Below are positions 7,116 through 16,554 of a stretch of 64,000 nucleotides of DNA, one piece after another. Position numbers and translations under genes: made by a program. The stretch spans positions 2,773,001 through 2,837,000 of the forward strand of contig NZ_JACHMI010000001.1 of NCBI RefSeq assembly GCF_014207985.1. The letters are read 5' to 3'. Each line of letters starts with the position of its first letter. Position 1 is the first letter of the stretch. Origin of the DNA: Nonomuraea rubra (GTDB lineage: Bacteria; Actinomycetota; Actinomycetes; Streptosporangiales; Streptosporangiaceae). A model generated the notes under the pieces. It did no database searches. It was not told the origin of the DNA and worked only from the letters and a program-made list of their open reading frames with translations.

Positions 7116-9140
7116 CTAGACGACTTCGCGTCTCTCTGCGTAATGGCAGGCCGCACCCTGGTCCTCGCCCACGGGCCGCACCTCGGGCTCGACGCCGACG
7201 CAGAGCTCGCGCTCCTGGTCGGTGAGCTCCGTGCGGAACTTGGGGCACCTGGTGCGGAATCGACAGCCCGTCGGAGGGTTGGCCGGGCTGGGCAGGTCGC
7301 CTTCGAGCAGGATCCGCTCGCGGGCACGCTCGCGAGCCGGATCGGGCAGCGGGATCGCCGAGAGCAGCGCCTGGGTGTACGGATGGGCCGGACTGTCGTA
7401 GACCGCGTCCACCTGGCCGATCTCGGCGATCCTGCCGAGGTACATCACGGCCACCCGGTCGGCGATGTACCGCACCACCGCCAGGTCGTGCGCCACGAAC
7501 AGGTAGGACAGCCCGAGCCTGGCCCTGAGCGAGCCGAGCAGGTTGATCACGCCGGCCTGGATCGACACGTCGAGCGCGGAGACCGGCTCGTCGAGCACCA
7601 GCAGCCGGGGCTCCAGCGCCAGCGCCCTGGCGATGCCGATGCGCTGCCGCTGCCCGCCGGAGAAGTCCTGCGGGTAGCGGGCGGCGTGGGAGGGGTCGAG
7701 GCCGACCAGGGCGAGCAACTCGCGCACCCGCCGCCCAGAGTCGCCCCGCCCGTGCGTACGCAGCGGCTCGGCCAGGATGTCGTGCACGGTCATGCGCGGG
7801 TCGAGCGAGGCCAGCGGGTCCTGGAAGACGACCTGCATGTCGCGCCGGATCTCCCTGCGCTCGGCCCTGCCCAGCCTGGCGATGTCGTGCCCGAGCACGG
7901 TGATGCCGCCCTCCTGGGGCGGGGCGAGCTCCAGGATCTGCGTCAGCGTGGTCGTCTTGCCGCTGCCCGACTCGCCGACCAGCCCCAGCGTCTCGCCCTG
8001 CCGGAGGTCGAAGCTGACCCCGGCCACCGCGTGCACGGTGCCCACCCGGCGCTTGAACACCGCGCCCTTGAGCAGGGGGTAGTCCTTGACCAGGTGGTGC
8101 ACCTCCAGCACGGGGCGCTCGCCGCGCACGCGTAGCCGGGGGCCCTCGGCCGGCGCCTCGTGCCGGCCCGGGCCGCGCGGATGCGCCTCCTCCCACCGGA
8201 TGCACGCCGCCCGGTGCGCCGGGCCCACCTCGAACAGCGGCGGCTCCGCCTCGTCGCACGCGGCGATCCGCATCGGGCAGCGCGGCGCGAACGGGCAGCC
8301 TGGCGGCAGCGCGGCCGGCGAGGGCGGATTGCCCTCGATGGGCGTCAGCGGCTGCCGCCCGCCCCGGTCGACCCGCGGGACGGAGCCGAGCAGCCCCGCG
8401 GTGTACGGCATCCGCGAGCGGTAGTAGATGTCGTCCACGCCGCCCACCTCGACGGGCCTCCCGGCGTACATGACGAGCACCCGGTCGGCGAACCCGGCCA
8501 CCACCCCCAGATCGTGCGTGATCATGATGATGGCCGCGCCGGTCTTGGCCTGCGCCCGCTTGAGCACTTCCAGCACCTGCGCCTGGATGGTCACGTCGAG
8601 CGCGGTGGTCGGCTCGTCGCAGATGATCACGTCGGGGTCGTTGGCGATGGCCATCGCGATCACCACGCGCTGCCGCATGCCGCCGGAGAACTCGTGCGGG
8701 AAGGCCAGCGCCCGCTCGGCCGGCCGCGGGATGCCCACCAGCTCCAGCAGCTCGATCGCCTTGACCAGGGCCGTCTCCTTGCCGACCCGCTGGTGCACGC
8801 GCACGGCCTCGGCGATCTGGTCGCCCACCCGGTAGACCGGGGTGAGCGCGGACAGCGGGTCCTGGAAGACCATCGACATGGATTTGCCGCGCAAGGAGTT
8901 CAGGGCCCGCTCGGGCGCGCCGATCAGCTCCCTGCCGCGCAGGCGTACCGAGCCGGTGACGCGCGCCCCCGGGGGCAGCAGGCCCATCACCGCGGCCGAG
9001 GTGACCGACTTGCCCGAGCCCGACTCGCCCACGATGCCGAGCACCTCGCCAGGGCGTACGGCATAGCTCACCCCGCGCACGGCCCGCACGTCGCCGAACG
9101 ACACGTTGAGATCGGTGACCTCCAGCACCGGCTTGTCCAT
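7116..9140 (-). CDS. Fused oligopeptide ABC transporter ATPase (OppD-OppF type)
   Basis: 674-aa cytoplasmic ATPase with two complete ABC domains in one chain. Domain 1: Walker [12 protein letters not shown] near residue 38, signature [12 protein letters not shown], Walker [13 protein letters not shown]. Domain 2: Walker [12 protein letters not shown] near 390, signature [12 protein letters not shown], Walker [13 protein letters not shown]. Each is followed by an oligo_HPN segment with Cys ([24 protein letters not shown]). The ATG at 9140 overlaps the oppC stop as TGATG and has GGGAGG at proper spacing; the GTG at 9143 is too close to that site. Energises the OppBC permease. Confidence 0.95.
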   Translation of the reverse strand: MDKPVLEVTDLNVSFGDVRAVRGVSYAVRPGEVLGIVGESGSGKSVTSAAVMGLLPPGARVTGSVRLRGRELIGAPERALNSLRGKSMSMVFQDPLSALTPVYRVGDQIAEAVRVHQRVGKETALVKAIELLELVGIPRPAERALAFPHEFSGGMRQRVVIAMAIANDPDVIICDEPTTALDVTIQAQVLEVLKRAQAKTGAAIIMITHDLGVVAGFADRVLVMYAGRPVEVGGVDDIYYRSRMPYTAGLLGSVPRVDRGGRQPLTPIEGNPPSPAALPPGCPFAPRCPMRIAACDEAEPPLFEVGPAHRAACIRWEEAHPRGPGRHEAPAEGPRLRVRGERPVLEVHHLVKDYPLLKGAVFKRRVGTVHAVAGVSFDLRQGETLGLVGESGSGKTTTLTQILELAPPQEGGITVLGHDIARLGRAERREIRRDMQVVFQDPLASLDPRMTVHDILAEPLRTHGRGDSGRRVRELLALVGLDPSHAARYPQDFSGGQRQRIGIARALALEPRLLVLDEPVSALDVSIQAGVINLLGSLRARLGLSYLFVAHDLAVVRYIADRVAVMYLGRIAEIGQVDAVYDSPAHPYTQALLSAIPLPDPARERARERILLEGDLPSPANPPTGCRFRTRCPKFRTELTDQERELCVGVEPEVRPVGEDQGAACHYAERREVV

Positions 9141-10045
9141 CACGCCCTCCCGGAGGAGGGGTCGAACGCGTCACGCAGCGCGTCGCCGACGAGGTTGACC
9201 GCCAGCACGGTGACCACCAGCAGCCCGGCCACGAACCAGAACGTCCACGGCGCGTACACCGCGGTCTTGGAGCCGTCGGCGATGAGCGTGCCGAACGACA
9301 CGTCGGGCGGCTGGATGCCGAACCCGAAGTACGACAGCGACGTCTCGGTGAGGATCGCGCTGCTGACGTTGAGCGTGGCGTCCACGATGAGCAGCGACGA
9401 CAGGTTGGGGATCACGTGGCGGAAGATGATCCGCACCGGTGGCACGCCCATGTAGCGGGCCGCCTGGACGAACTCGCGCTCCTTCACCGAGATCGCCATC
9501 CCCCGCACGATCTTCGAGGTCACCATCCACAGGAACAGCGCCAGCATGACCACGAACAGCGGCCACTGCCCCGGCCCGAACAGCGGCGACAGGATCGCCA
9601 GGATCAGGAACGCGGGCAGCACGAGCAGCAGGTCGGTCACCCAGCTCAGCACCCGGTCGGTCCAGCCCAGGAAGTAGCCCGCGAACGCGCCCACGACCGC
9701 CGCCAGCGCCGTGGAGACCAGGGCCGCCAGCAGCCCGACGACCAGCGACTTCTGCATGCCGCGCAGCGTCACGGCGAACACGTCGGAGCCCGTTTGGAGC
9801 GTTCCGAACCAGTGCCGTGCCGACGGCGGCTGCATGAACGCGGTGAAGTCCTTGTCGGTGTAGGTCCACGGGCTGAACAGCGGCCCCACGAAGGCCAGCA
9901 GGAACATCAGCGCCAGCACCGCGAACCCGATCAGCCCCTGCGCGGAGCGGAAGAACCGCCCGGCGACCATCCGCGCCCTGGACGGCGCCCTGGTCGGCAC
10001 GCCGCCGGCGAGCTCCTCGGCCTGCTCCTCCTGCGACAGCGTCAT
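9140..10045 (-). CDS. Oligopeptide ABC transporter permease, OppC type
   Basis: 301-aa inner-membrane protein with six predicted helices. The EAA-type loop reads [25 protein letters not shown], the contact site for the ATPase. The N-terminal cytoplasmic segment before the first helix and the periplasmic [18 protein letters not shown] loop are typical for OppC. Start ATG at 10045 overlaps the oppB stop as TGATG, which indicates translational coupling. Confidence 0.94.
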   Translation of the reverse strand: MTLSQEEQAEELAGGVPTRAPSRARMVAGRFFRSAQGLIGFAVLALMFLLAFVGPLFSPWTYTDKDFTAFMQPPSARHWFGTLQTGSDVFAVTLRGMQKSLVVGLLAALVSTALAAVVGAFAGYFLGWTDRVLSWVTDLLLVLPAFLILAILSPLFGPGQWPLFVVMLALFLWMVTSKIVRGMAISVKEREFVQAARYMGVPPVRIIFRHVIPNLSSLLIVDATLNVSSAILTETSLSYFGFGIQPPDVSFGTLIADGSKTAVYAPWTFWFVAGLLVVTVLAVNLVGDALRDAFDPSSGRA

Positions 10046-11025
10046 CAGGCCCGCACCCTCGGGTCGAGCGCGGCGTGCAGCAGGTCGGAGGCCAGCGAGG
10101 CGCACAGGATGGAGACGGCCGCCAGCAGCGAGATGGCGGCGACGGTGTTGACGTCGTTGCTGAAGATCGAGTTGATGAGCTGCTCGCCCAGCCCGTGCCA
10201 GCCGAAGATCTTCTCCGTGAACGTGGCGCCCGTCAGCAGCGCCCCGAACGTGAACGCGAAGTAGGTCGCCACCGGGATCATCGCGGTGCGCAGCGCGTGC
10301 CGGGTCAGCGCCCTGCGCCTGCTCAGCCCCTTGGCCCTGGCCGTACGGACGAAGTCGGCGCCGAGCACGTCGAGCATCATGTTGCGCTGGTAGCGGCTGA
10401 ACACCGCGATCAGGCCGACCGACAGCGAGACCGTCGGCAGGATCAGGTGCTGCAGCCGGTCCACCACCTGGTTCCACAGGCCCTCGACGTCGGCGCTGTA
10501 CTCGCCGCTGACCAGCAGCACCTGGCGGCCGAACAGGTGCTGGTTGGCCCACGCCGCGATCAGGATCAGCATGTTGGCCAGCACCACCACCGGCACCGCC
10601 AGCACCAGGAACGACAGCCCGGTGGACAGCCGGTCGAACCAGCCGTACTGCCGGACCGCCGCCAGCGCGCCCACGAGCACGCCGAGCAGGCTGCCGCACA
10701 CCAGCCCCAGGATGACCAGCCGGAACGTCACGCCCATGCGGCGCTTGAGGTCCTCGTTGACCGGCGCGCCGGCCACCGTGCGGCCGAAGTCGCCGCGCAG
10801 CACGCCGCCCGCCCAGACGGCGTAGCGCTGCAGCAGCGGTGTCCTGTCGTTGAGGTTGAGCGCGGTGAGCTGGGCGTCGACCACGGCGGGCGGCGGCTTG
10901 GGGGTGCGGTCGGCGTAGTTGGAGCGGGGATCGAGGGCCGTCGCCGCCAGAAGGTAGGCCAGGCTGGCGGCCACGACCACGAGCACGGCGTAGTTGAGCA
11001 GCCTGCGGGCCAGGAACCCCGCCAT
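10045..11025 (-). CDS. Oligopeptide ABC transporter permease, OppB type
   Basis: 326-aa membrane protein, first gene of the minus-strand opp operon. N-terminal LARRLLNYAVLVVVAASLAYLL helix, a long periplasmic loop and an EAA loop RTARAKGLSRRRALTRHALRTAMIPV are typical of OppB/DppB. The ATG at 11025 follows GGAGGGGGAGCG; the upstream in-frame start at 11055 is not needed. The upstream region holds an inverted repeat (TCACAT-N9-ATGTGA, 11081-11101) that may be an operator or hairpin. Confidence 0.94.
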   Translation of the reverse strand: MAGFLARRLLNYAVLVVVAASLAYLLAATALDPRSNYADRTPKPPPAVVDAQLTALNLNDRTPLLQRYAVWAGGVLRGDFGRTVAGAPVNEDLKRRMGVTFRLVILGLVCGSLLGVLVGALAAVRQYGWFDRLSTGLSFLVLAVPVVVLANMLILIAAWANQHLFGRQVLLVSGEYSADVEGLWNQVVDRLQHLILPTVSLSVGLIAVFSRYQRNMMLDVLGADFVRTARAKGLSRRRALTRHALRTAMIPVATYFAFTFGALLTGATFTEKIFGWHGLGEQLINSIFSNDVNTVAAISLLAAVSILCASLASDLLHAALDPRVRA

Positions 11026-11132
11026 CGCTCCCCCTCCTGCACGCCCCGCACGCACGACCGAGCCACCGGACTCATCGTAGTCACATTGCTACACCATGTG
11101 AGCATCGCGGCGCACGGAACATGCGAAGAAGG

Positions 11133-13484
11133 TCAGCGTCCGGAGAGTTCGTCCACCGCGGTGCGCACGTCCTCGCTGGTGATCGTGGTCAGGTCGGCCG
11201 AGCTGGCCGAGCCGCCGCGCGAGGCGTGGGCGGCCAGCCGTACGTCGCGCCGCATGGCCGCCCGCTCGAACAGGGACCTGGCGAAGCGGCCGTTGCCCAG
11301 GCCGTCGATCAGCCGGTCGTCGCACACCCAGGTGAACACCTCGTCCAGCCGCTGCAGCGCCTCGTCGTCGAAGGAGTCGCCCGACTTCTCCGCCAGCAGC
11401 ACCGCGATCTGCGACAGCTCGCGCGGGGAGTAGCTGGGGAAGGCCACGCGCTGGTTGAAGCGGCTGGCCAGGCCGGGGTTGGTGGCCAGGAACGCGTCCA
11501 TCTCGCGCTCGTAGCCGGCCAGCACGACGACCAGCCGGTCGCGGTCGTCCTCGGCCCGCTTGAGCAGCGTCTGCACGGCCTCGGCGCCGAACGCGTCGCC
11601 GCCCTGGTAGCCGGGGTTGACCAGGCTGTAGGCCTCGTCGATGAACAGCACGCCGCCCAGCGCCCTGTCGACCAGCTCGTTGGTCTTGATCGCGGTCGCC
11701 CCGAGATGCTGGCCGACCAGGTCGGCCCGGTGCGCCTCGACCACGTCGGGCCTGGCCAGCAGGCCGAGCGCGGCGAAGATGCGGCCCAGTACGCGGGCGA
11801 CCGTGGTCTTGCCGGTGCCCGGCGGGCCGACGAACACGAAGTGCCGCATCTGCTGCGGCGTGGGCAGCCCGCGCTCCTGCCGCATCCTGGACACCTGGAG
11901 CTGCGCCGCGATCGCGTGCACCTGCCGCTTGACCGGGGCCAGCCCGGCCATCCTGTCGAGGTCGGCCAGCGCCTCCTCCAGCGTGGGCGTGGCCACGTAG
12001 CCGCGGAAGCGGGCGGTCAGCTCCTCGAACGCCTTGGTCACGTCGGGCGTGGTCGTGGTGACGAGGTCCTGCGTGCTCGGCGTGCCGCCGGCGCCCACCA
12101 CGCGTACGTCGCGGGCCTGCGCGGCGGCCTCCACCAGGCTGCGCGCGAACCGGGCGTTGCCCAGCTCGTCGACCAGGCCGCGGCGGTGCACGTCGTCGTA
12201 GAGGCCGAGCAGCACCCGCTTGGTGGCGTCGTCCATCTGGTCGCCCCTGCGCCGCTGCAGCAGCCCGGTGACCTCGACCAGCTCGGCGGGGGAGTAGCCG
12301 GGAAAGCGCACCCGCGTGGCGAACCTGCTGGCCAGCCCGGGGTTGCTGGACAGGAACGAGCCCATCTCCTGCTCGTAGCCGGCCAGGATGATGATCAGCC
12401 GGTCGCGGTCGTCCTCGGCCCGCTTGAGCAGCGTCTGCACCGCCTCGGCGCCGAACCGGTCGGGCTGCCCGTCGGAGGAGTTGACCAGCCCGTACGCCTC
12501 GTCGATGAACAGCACGCCGCCCAGCGCCCTGTCGACCAGCTCGTTGGTCTTGATGGCGGTCGCGCCCAGGAACTCGCCCACCAGGTCGGCCCGCTGCGCC
12601 TCCACCACGTACGGCGTCTCCAGCAGGCCGAACGCGTAGAAGATCTTGGCCAGCGCGCGGGCCACGCTGGTCTTGCCGGTGCCGGGCGGGCCGACGAACA
12701 CGAAGTGCCTGGTGGGCCGCTCGGCGGTGTAACCCGCCTCGGCCCGCAGGCGTGACGCCTCGATGGAGGCGGCGATCGAGCGCACCTGCTCCTTGACCGG
12801 GACCAGCCCGATCATGCTCTCCAGCTCGGCGAGCGCGTCCTCGACGGAGATCTGCGGCGGCGCGCCCGACCGGTCGTGGGGGGCCTCGGGCCTGCCCTCG
12901 CGGCCCCTGACGCGCACCTGCTGCTCCTCGGCGGCCACGCTCTCCGCGCGGACCTTCCTGGCCAGCACGAACCGGTAGCCGAGCACGGCCATGGCGGCGG
13001 CGCAGGCCACCCAGACGGCCGTGCCGTCGGAGACGGGGGAGATCGCGGCGGCGAGCACTCCGGCGGGGGCGAGCGCCATCAGCGTGCTCACCCACGGCGT
13101 CACCCAGCGGATGAGGTGCGCCGCTCCGGCGACGGGCAGGGCGAGGAAGACCATCACGTGCACGGTGGCGGCGCCCTCGGGGAACAGCCGCCCGAACACC
13201 TGCAGCGCCAGAGCCATCCAGCCCGCCACGACCAGCGCGGTGGCGGCGGCCCTGGGATAGCGCATGGTCAGCGCGACGAACGCGAGCAGCAGGAGCACGA
13301 GGGGGAAGGTCTTGAGCAGGTCCCACCCGAGCGCGGCGCCCACGCCCATGGTGACCACGAGCACGACCACGTAGATCACCCGGCGCACGGCCGGGGGAAT
13401 CTGGAAATACCGCAGCCGAACCTTCTCGAACAGATCCCGCGCCGCGGCCCGCCCCGCGATCTGGGCCCTGCCGGACTCACGCAT
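11133..13484 (-). CDS. Membrane-anchored double AAA+ ATPase (CbbX/EccA-SpoVK type)
   Basis: 783-aa protein. Residues about 30-180 form some five or six hydrophobic helices; the rest holds two AAA+ modules of the CbxX/CfqX class. Module 1: Walker A GPPGTGKTSVAR, Walker B GVLFIDEAYGLV. Module 2: GPPGTGKTTVAR and GVLFIDEAYSLV. Each has ATAIKTNELVDRALGG between the Walker motifs and a sensor segment LASRF. The two modules are so alike at DNA level that a duplication is evident. Soluble relatives include EccA of type VII secretion and Rubisco activase CbbX. No esx, eccB-E or Rubisco genes are nearby, so the target is unknown. ATG at 13484 behind GGGGAGGCGTG. Confidence 0.88.
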   Translation of the reverse strand: MRESGRAQIAGRAAARDLFEKVRLRYFQIPPAVRRVIYVVVLVVTMGVGAALGWDLLKTFPLVLLLLAFVALTMRYPRAAATALVVAGWMALALQVFGRLFPEGAATVHVMVFLALPVAGAAHLIRWVTPWVSTLMALAPAGVLAAAISPVSDGTAVWVACAAAMAVLGYRFVLARKVRAESVAAEEQQVRVRGREGRPEAPHDRSGAPPQISVEDALAELESMIGLVPVKEQVRSIAASIEASRLRAEAGYTAERPTRHFVFVGPPGTGKTSVARALAKIFYAFGLLETPYVVEAQRADLVGEFLGATAIKTNELVDRALGGVLFIDEAYGLVNSSDGQPDRFGAEAVQTLLKRAEDDRDRLIIILAGYEQEMGSFLSSNPGLASRFATRVRFPGYSPAELVEVTGLLQRRRGDQMDDATKRVLLGLYDDVHRRGLVDELGNARFARSLVEAAAQARDVRVVGAGGTPSTQDLVTTTTPDVTKAFEELTARFRGYVATPTLEEALADLDRMAGLAPVKRQVHAIAAQLQVSRMRQERGLPTPQQMRHFVFVGPPGTGKTTVARVLGRIFAALGLLARPDVVEAHRADLVGQHLGATAIKTNELVDRALGGVLFIDEAYSLVNPGYQGGDAFGAEAVQTLLKRAEDDRDRLVVVLAGYEREMDAFLATNPGLASRFNQRVAFPSYSPRELSQIAVLLAEKSGDSFDDEALQRLDEVFTWVCDDRLIDGLGNGRFARSLFERAAMRRDVRLAAHASRGGSASSADLTTITSEDVRTAVDELSGR

Positions 13485-13548
13485 CACGCCTCCCCGGTCC
13501 GCCCCCGGTTATACCGCACCGGACCGACTATTGGGCGGTCCTGACACG

Positions 13549-14445
13549 CTAGGTGGAGGTCACGAAAAGGGCTATCTGACGGCCGAGTTCCGGCCCCGCG
13601 TCCTCCTGGAGGAAGTGCCCGGCGCCCTTGATCACAGGATGTCGCAGGCCGGCCGCGCCTTGCAGCGATTTGCGCAATATGGGAGCCATGCCCCCCGTGA
13701 TGGGGTCCCCGTCGGAGAAGGCCACCAGGACCGGCCTGTCGAGCGTGGTGAGAACCTGCCAGGCAGCGCGGTTGGCGGGCGCGGCGGGATCGCCGGGCGC
13801 GATCGGCACCAGCCCGGGCATCGCCCGCGGCCCCGCCTTGTACGACTCATCCGGGAACGGCGCGTCGTAGGCCGCCCGCACCTCCTTCGGCAGCTCGCTC
13901 GCGCACCCGGCCTGGACGAGCCTGCCGACGTCCAGCACCGGGGCCTTGAGCACCGCGTTCCTGAACCGGTGCCACACCTCGGGCATGGGAATGTCACCCG
14001 TCGGCAAGCCCGTGTTGGCGGCCACGATCCGCGCCACGCGCTCAGGGTGCTCGGCGGCCACCCGCAGCCCGATCAGCCCGCCCCAGTCCTGGCCGACCAC
14101 GGTCATGCCGTCCAGGCCGAGCGCGTCGAGCAGCAGCGCGCGGGTCCACTCGACGTGCCGGGCATAGGTGTGGTCGGCCAGGTCGGCGGGCTTGTCGGAG
14201 CGGCCGAACCCGATCAGGTCCGGCGCGATCGCGCGCAGCCCGGCCGCAGCCAGCTCGGGCATGACGTGCCGGTAGAGGAAGGACCAGCTCGGCTCGCCGT
14301 GCAGCAGCACGACGGGCTCGCCGCCGGCGGGGCCGGCCTCGACGTAGGCCATGCGCAGGCCGTCGCCGACCTCGGCGTAACGGAGCTCGTAGGGGAAGCC
14401 GGGCAGGTCGGCGAAGCGATCGTCCGGGGTGCGCAGGATTCGCAT
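13549..14445 (-). CDS. Haloalkane dehalogenase-like alpha/beta hydrolase (subfamily I)
   Basis: 298-aa alpha/beta hydrolase. HGEPSWSFLYRHV (oxyanion loop and halide-binding region), the nucleophile elbow GQDWGG with Asp120 followed by Trp121, a probable acid Asp247 (FSDGDP) and His277 (GAGHFLQED) give the triad and the halide-stabilising Trp expected in DhlA/DhmA-type dehalogenases. Such enzymes replace halogen with hydroxyl on short haloalkanes. No ribosome site precedes the ATG; a TAGAAC hexamer 8 nt upstream suggests a leaderless message. A perfect TAGAAC-AAA-GTTCTA repeat overlaps this region. Confidence 0.88.
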   Translation of the reverse strand: MRILRTPDDRFADLPGFPYELRYAEVGDGLRMAYVEAGPAGGEPVVLLHGEPSWSFLYRHVMPELAAAGLRAIAPDLIGFGRSDKPADLADHTYARHVEWTRALLLDALGLDGMTVVGQDWGGLIGLRVAAEHPERVARIVAANTGLPTGDIPMPEVWHRFRNAVLKAPVLDVGRLVQAGCASELPKEVRAAYDAPFPDESYKAGPRAMPGLVPIAPGDPAAPANRAAWQVLTTLDRPVLVAFSDGDPITGGMAPILRKSLQGAAGLRHPVIKGAGHFLQEDAGPELGRQIALFVTST

Positions 14446-14459
14446 AGAACAAAGTTCTA
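14445..14459 (-). promoter_or_regulatory. Inverted repeat abutting the dehalogenase start
   Basis: TAGAAC-AAA-GTTCTA (6-3-6, perfect) directly upstream of and touching the ATG at 14445. It may be an operator that covers the -10 (TAGAAC read on the minus strand). The 3-nt spacer excludes the usual LexA box (GAAC-N4-GTTC). Confidence 0.4.
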
Positions 14460-14499
14460 CCCGCTGCCGCCGCCCCGCGCCAGAGGCGCCGCGCCATGT

Positions 14500-16302
14500 T
14501 CAGCGGCGCTGGTGCCGTCCGGGGAACTCGCCGAACAGCACCTGCTTGGGCGTCACCCGCAGCACGTCGGAGTCGGCCCTGGCGACGCCGCGCACCTCGA
14601 CCCAGAACCGCCGCTGCAGCGGATCGGTGGCGAACACCGCCACCCTCGGGTCCTCCTCGATCGCCGCCCACGCCGCCGTCTCGGCGATCAGCCGCAGCTC
14701 GCCCGAGGAGGTGACGGACGCCACCGCCCCGGCCACCCGCGGCCCGAGCGCGTCCCCGTACGACAGCACGATGCTGCGAGCGTAGGAGAACGTCTGGCGC
14801 ACCTCGGGATTCAGCGCCACCGACGGCCCGGCCCCCACGGGCAGGTCGCACATGAGCAGCGACGAGCGCCACGGCCCAGGCCCGCCACGCCACCACGCCT
14901 GCAGCCCTCGCAGCGCGAACACCAGCGCCGCCGCGCCCACCGCCCCGAGCCCGGCCCGCCACGCCCACGCCGCCCACCCCGGCACCCATCCCGCTGTAGA
15001 CCCCGCCACCCATCCAGCCGCCCCCAGCAGCCCGCCCGCCGCGCAGGCCACGGCCGCCGCCACCACCAGCCAGGTCGCCGTGGCCAGCCACGGATCCCCC
15101 CGGTGATGCGCGCGCCGCCGGGCGCGCAGGTAACCCCGCACCATCGGGTACGGCACCGCCACCGCGGCAACCGCCGCCCGCGGCTCCACCACCAGCGCCC
15201 CCGCCACCAGCGTCACCAGCACCGACCAGGTCCTGCCGAGCACGATCCACAGGGCCACCCCGGCGTTGCGCCTGGCGGTCCGCTCGCCCTCCCGCGCCGG
15301 CTCCGTCACGGCGAGCGCCCGCAGCGGCCGCCCCCGCCACGACTCCGCCAGCGCCCGCACCGCGGCCAGCGCCGGCCAGCCCAGCACGACGATGCCCGCC
15401 AGCCCCGCCCAGACGGGATCGAACGAGGGCGGCAGCACCCGTACCGCGCCGAGCAGCAGCCACGCGGCGAACGCCGCCACCGACAGGGCGGCCGACACCA
15501 CCGACACCCCCAGCCAGGGGTCCCGCCCGAGCATCGCCCGCGCGTACGGCCAGACGCCGACCCGCCGCGCCTGCCGCACCGTGAGCGGGACCAGCAGCAG
15601 GAGCACCGCGCAACCGGCGAGCCTGGCCTCGGCGCCCCGGTCGAGCAGCAGCGCGCACGCGGCGATCCCCAGCGTGGCCACGGCGAGCAGCAGGCGCACC
15701 TGGCGGGACCAGACCTCCAGCGCGCGCCTGGCCCGGCCCGTCTCGCGCGGGTCGACCGGCCAGGCAGGGTCGTGGTGCGGCCGGGGCCGGTCCCAGCGCA
15801 GCAGCGCCAGCCCCAGGTTCACGCGGGCCTGCGGGTCGGCGGGGTCGATGGCGAGCGCGGCCCGGTAGGAGCGCTCGGCCCGCGCGTGCTCGCCGCGCAG
15901 CAGGGCGAGGTCGCCGAGCATGACCTCGGGGGCCGGCTCCTCCGGCGCGAACTTCCTGGCCAGCCCGGCCTGCTCCACCGCCTCCGCCCAGCGTCCCGGC
16001 ACGCGGCGCAGCACCGCGGCCAGGCGCAGCCGGGCCTGCCACGAGCCGCGGGCCAGCTCCACGGCCCGCTCGGCGGCGGGCACGGCCTCGGCCTCGCGGC
16101 CCAGCCGCTCGTGGGCCAGGCTGATCAGCCGGTGCGCCCACTCGGAGCCGGGATCGAGGTCGGCGGCGCGGCGGGCGGCGTCCAGCGCGGATTCGGGGCG
16201 GCCGGCGTTCAGCCTGGTCAGGGCCTCCTCGCACCATTCGCGTGAGGACCGGTCGGGAAGGTTGCCTGTTTTGCCGCTTTCGTCGGTCCCCACGCGTCCC
16301 AT
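14500..16302 (-). CDS. TPR-containing multispanning membrane protein, unknown function
   Basis: 600-aa protein. The first 190 residues are Ala/Arg/Glu-rich helical repeats of TPR type (for example ALDAARRAADLDPGSEWAHRL, LGDLALLRGEHARAERSYRAALAIDPADPQARVNLGLALL). They are followed by a long segment with about eight hydrophobic helices and a C-terminal soluble domain (VRQTFSYARSIVLSYGD...RVAVFATDPLQRRFWVEV). I do not recognise the family. The start is uncertain: ATG at 16302 (MGRVGTDES) has no clear ribosome site; the frame is open to 16413. Divergent from the DHA2 exporter. Confidence 0.7.
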   Translation of the reverse strand: MGRVGTDESGKTGNLPDRSSREWCEEALTRLNAGRPESALDAARRAADLDPGSEWAHRLISLAHERLGREAEAVPAAERAVELARGSWQARLRLAAVLRRVPGRWAEAVEQAGLARKFAPEEPAPEVMLGDLALLRGEHARAERSYRAALAIDPADPQARVNLGLALLRWDRPRPHHDPAWPVDPRETGRARRALEVWSRQVRLLLAVATLGIAACALLLDRGAEARLAGCAVLLLLVPLTVRQARRVGVWPYARAMLGRDPWLGVSVVSAALSVAAFAAWLLLGAVRVLPPSFDPVWAGLAGIVVLGWPALAAVRALAESWRGRPLRALAVTEPAREGERTARRNAGVALWIVLGRTWSVLVTLVAGALVVEPRAAVAAVAVPYPMVRGYLRARRRAHHRGDPWLATATWLVVAAAVACAAGGLLGAAGWVAGSTAGWVPGWAAWAWRAGLGAVGAAALVFALRGLQAWWRGGPGPWRSSLLMCDLPVGAGPSVALNPEVRQTFSYARSIVLSYGDALGPRVAGAVASVTSSGELRLIAETAAWAAIEEDPRVAVFATDPLQRRFWVEVRGVARADSDVLRVTPKQVLFGEFPGRHQRR

Positions 16303-16350
16303 GATCGGCTGGCGGGCGATTGTTGGATAGATCCCGACATATGGCTGTAT

Positions 16351-16362
16351 CTCTCTAGAGAG
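16351..16362. promoter_or_regulatory. 12-bp palindrome in the divergent promoter region
   Basis: CTCTCTAGAGAG, a perfect palindrome, lies between the divergent TPR-protein and exporter genes, 49 nt from one start and 190 nt from the other. Possible operator; no regulator gene is adjacent. Confidence 0.3.
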
Positions 16363-16475
16363 GTGTGCGGTGGCCGTGGATCGGCCGATACCGCTATCAC
16401 AACCCCCCGGCATGGCCTAAGCTGCCACGCAAGCCGGGAGCGCCGGGATCAGGCCGCAGAGCTCGGGAGGAGCGA

Positions 16476-16529
16476 GTGACGAGCCGCGGTTCCGCCGCCG
16501 CCGACCACCAGCACGTGCGGGCCCTGTGA
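16476..16529 (+). CDS. Possible 17-aa leader peptide before the DHA2 exporter
   Basis: GTG-initiated ORF of 18 codons with a strong ribosome site (GGGAGGAGCGA) 25 nt upstream of the exporter's ATG. The peptide (VTSRGSAAADHQHVRAL) shows no obvious attenuation codons. Position and strength of its ribosome site are those of a regulatory leader ORF that could control exporter translation. It may equally be a chance ORF. Confidence 0.35.
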   Translation: MTSRGSAAADHQHVRAL

Positions 16530-16554
16530 AGCGGATCGGCCTGCGAGGAGGCCC

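Noticed and set aside
14445..14459. LexA (SOS) box before the dehalogenase gene
   Set aside because: GAAC-AAA-GTTC has a 3-nt spacer instead of 4, and the gene is not an SOS gene.
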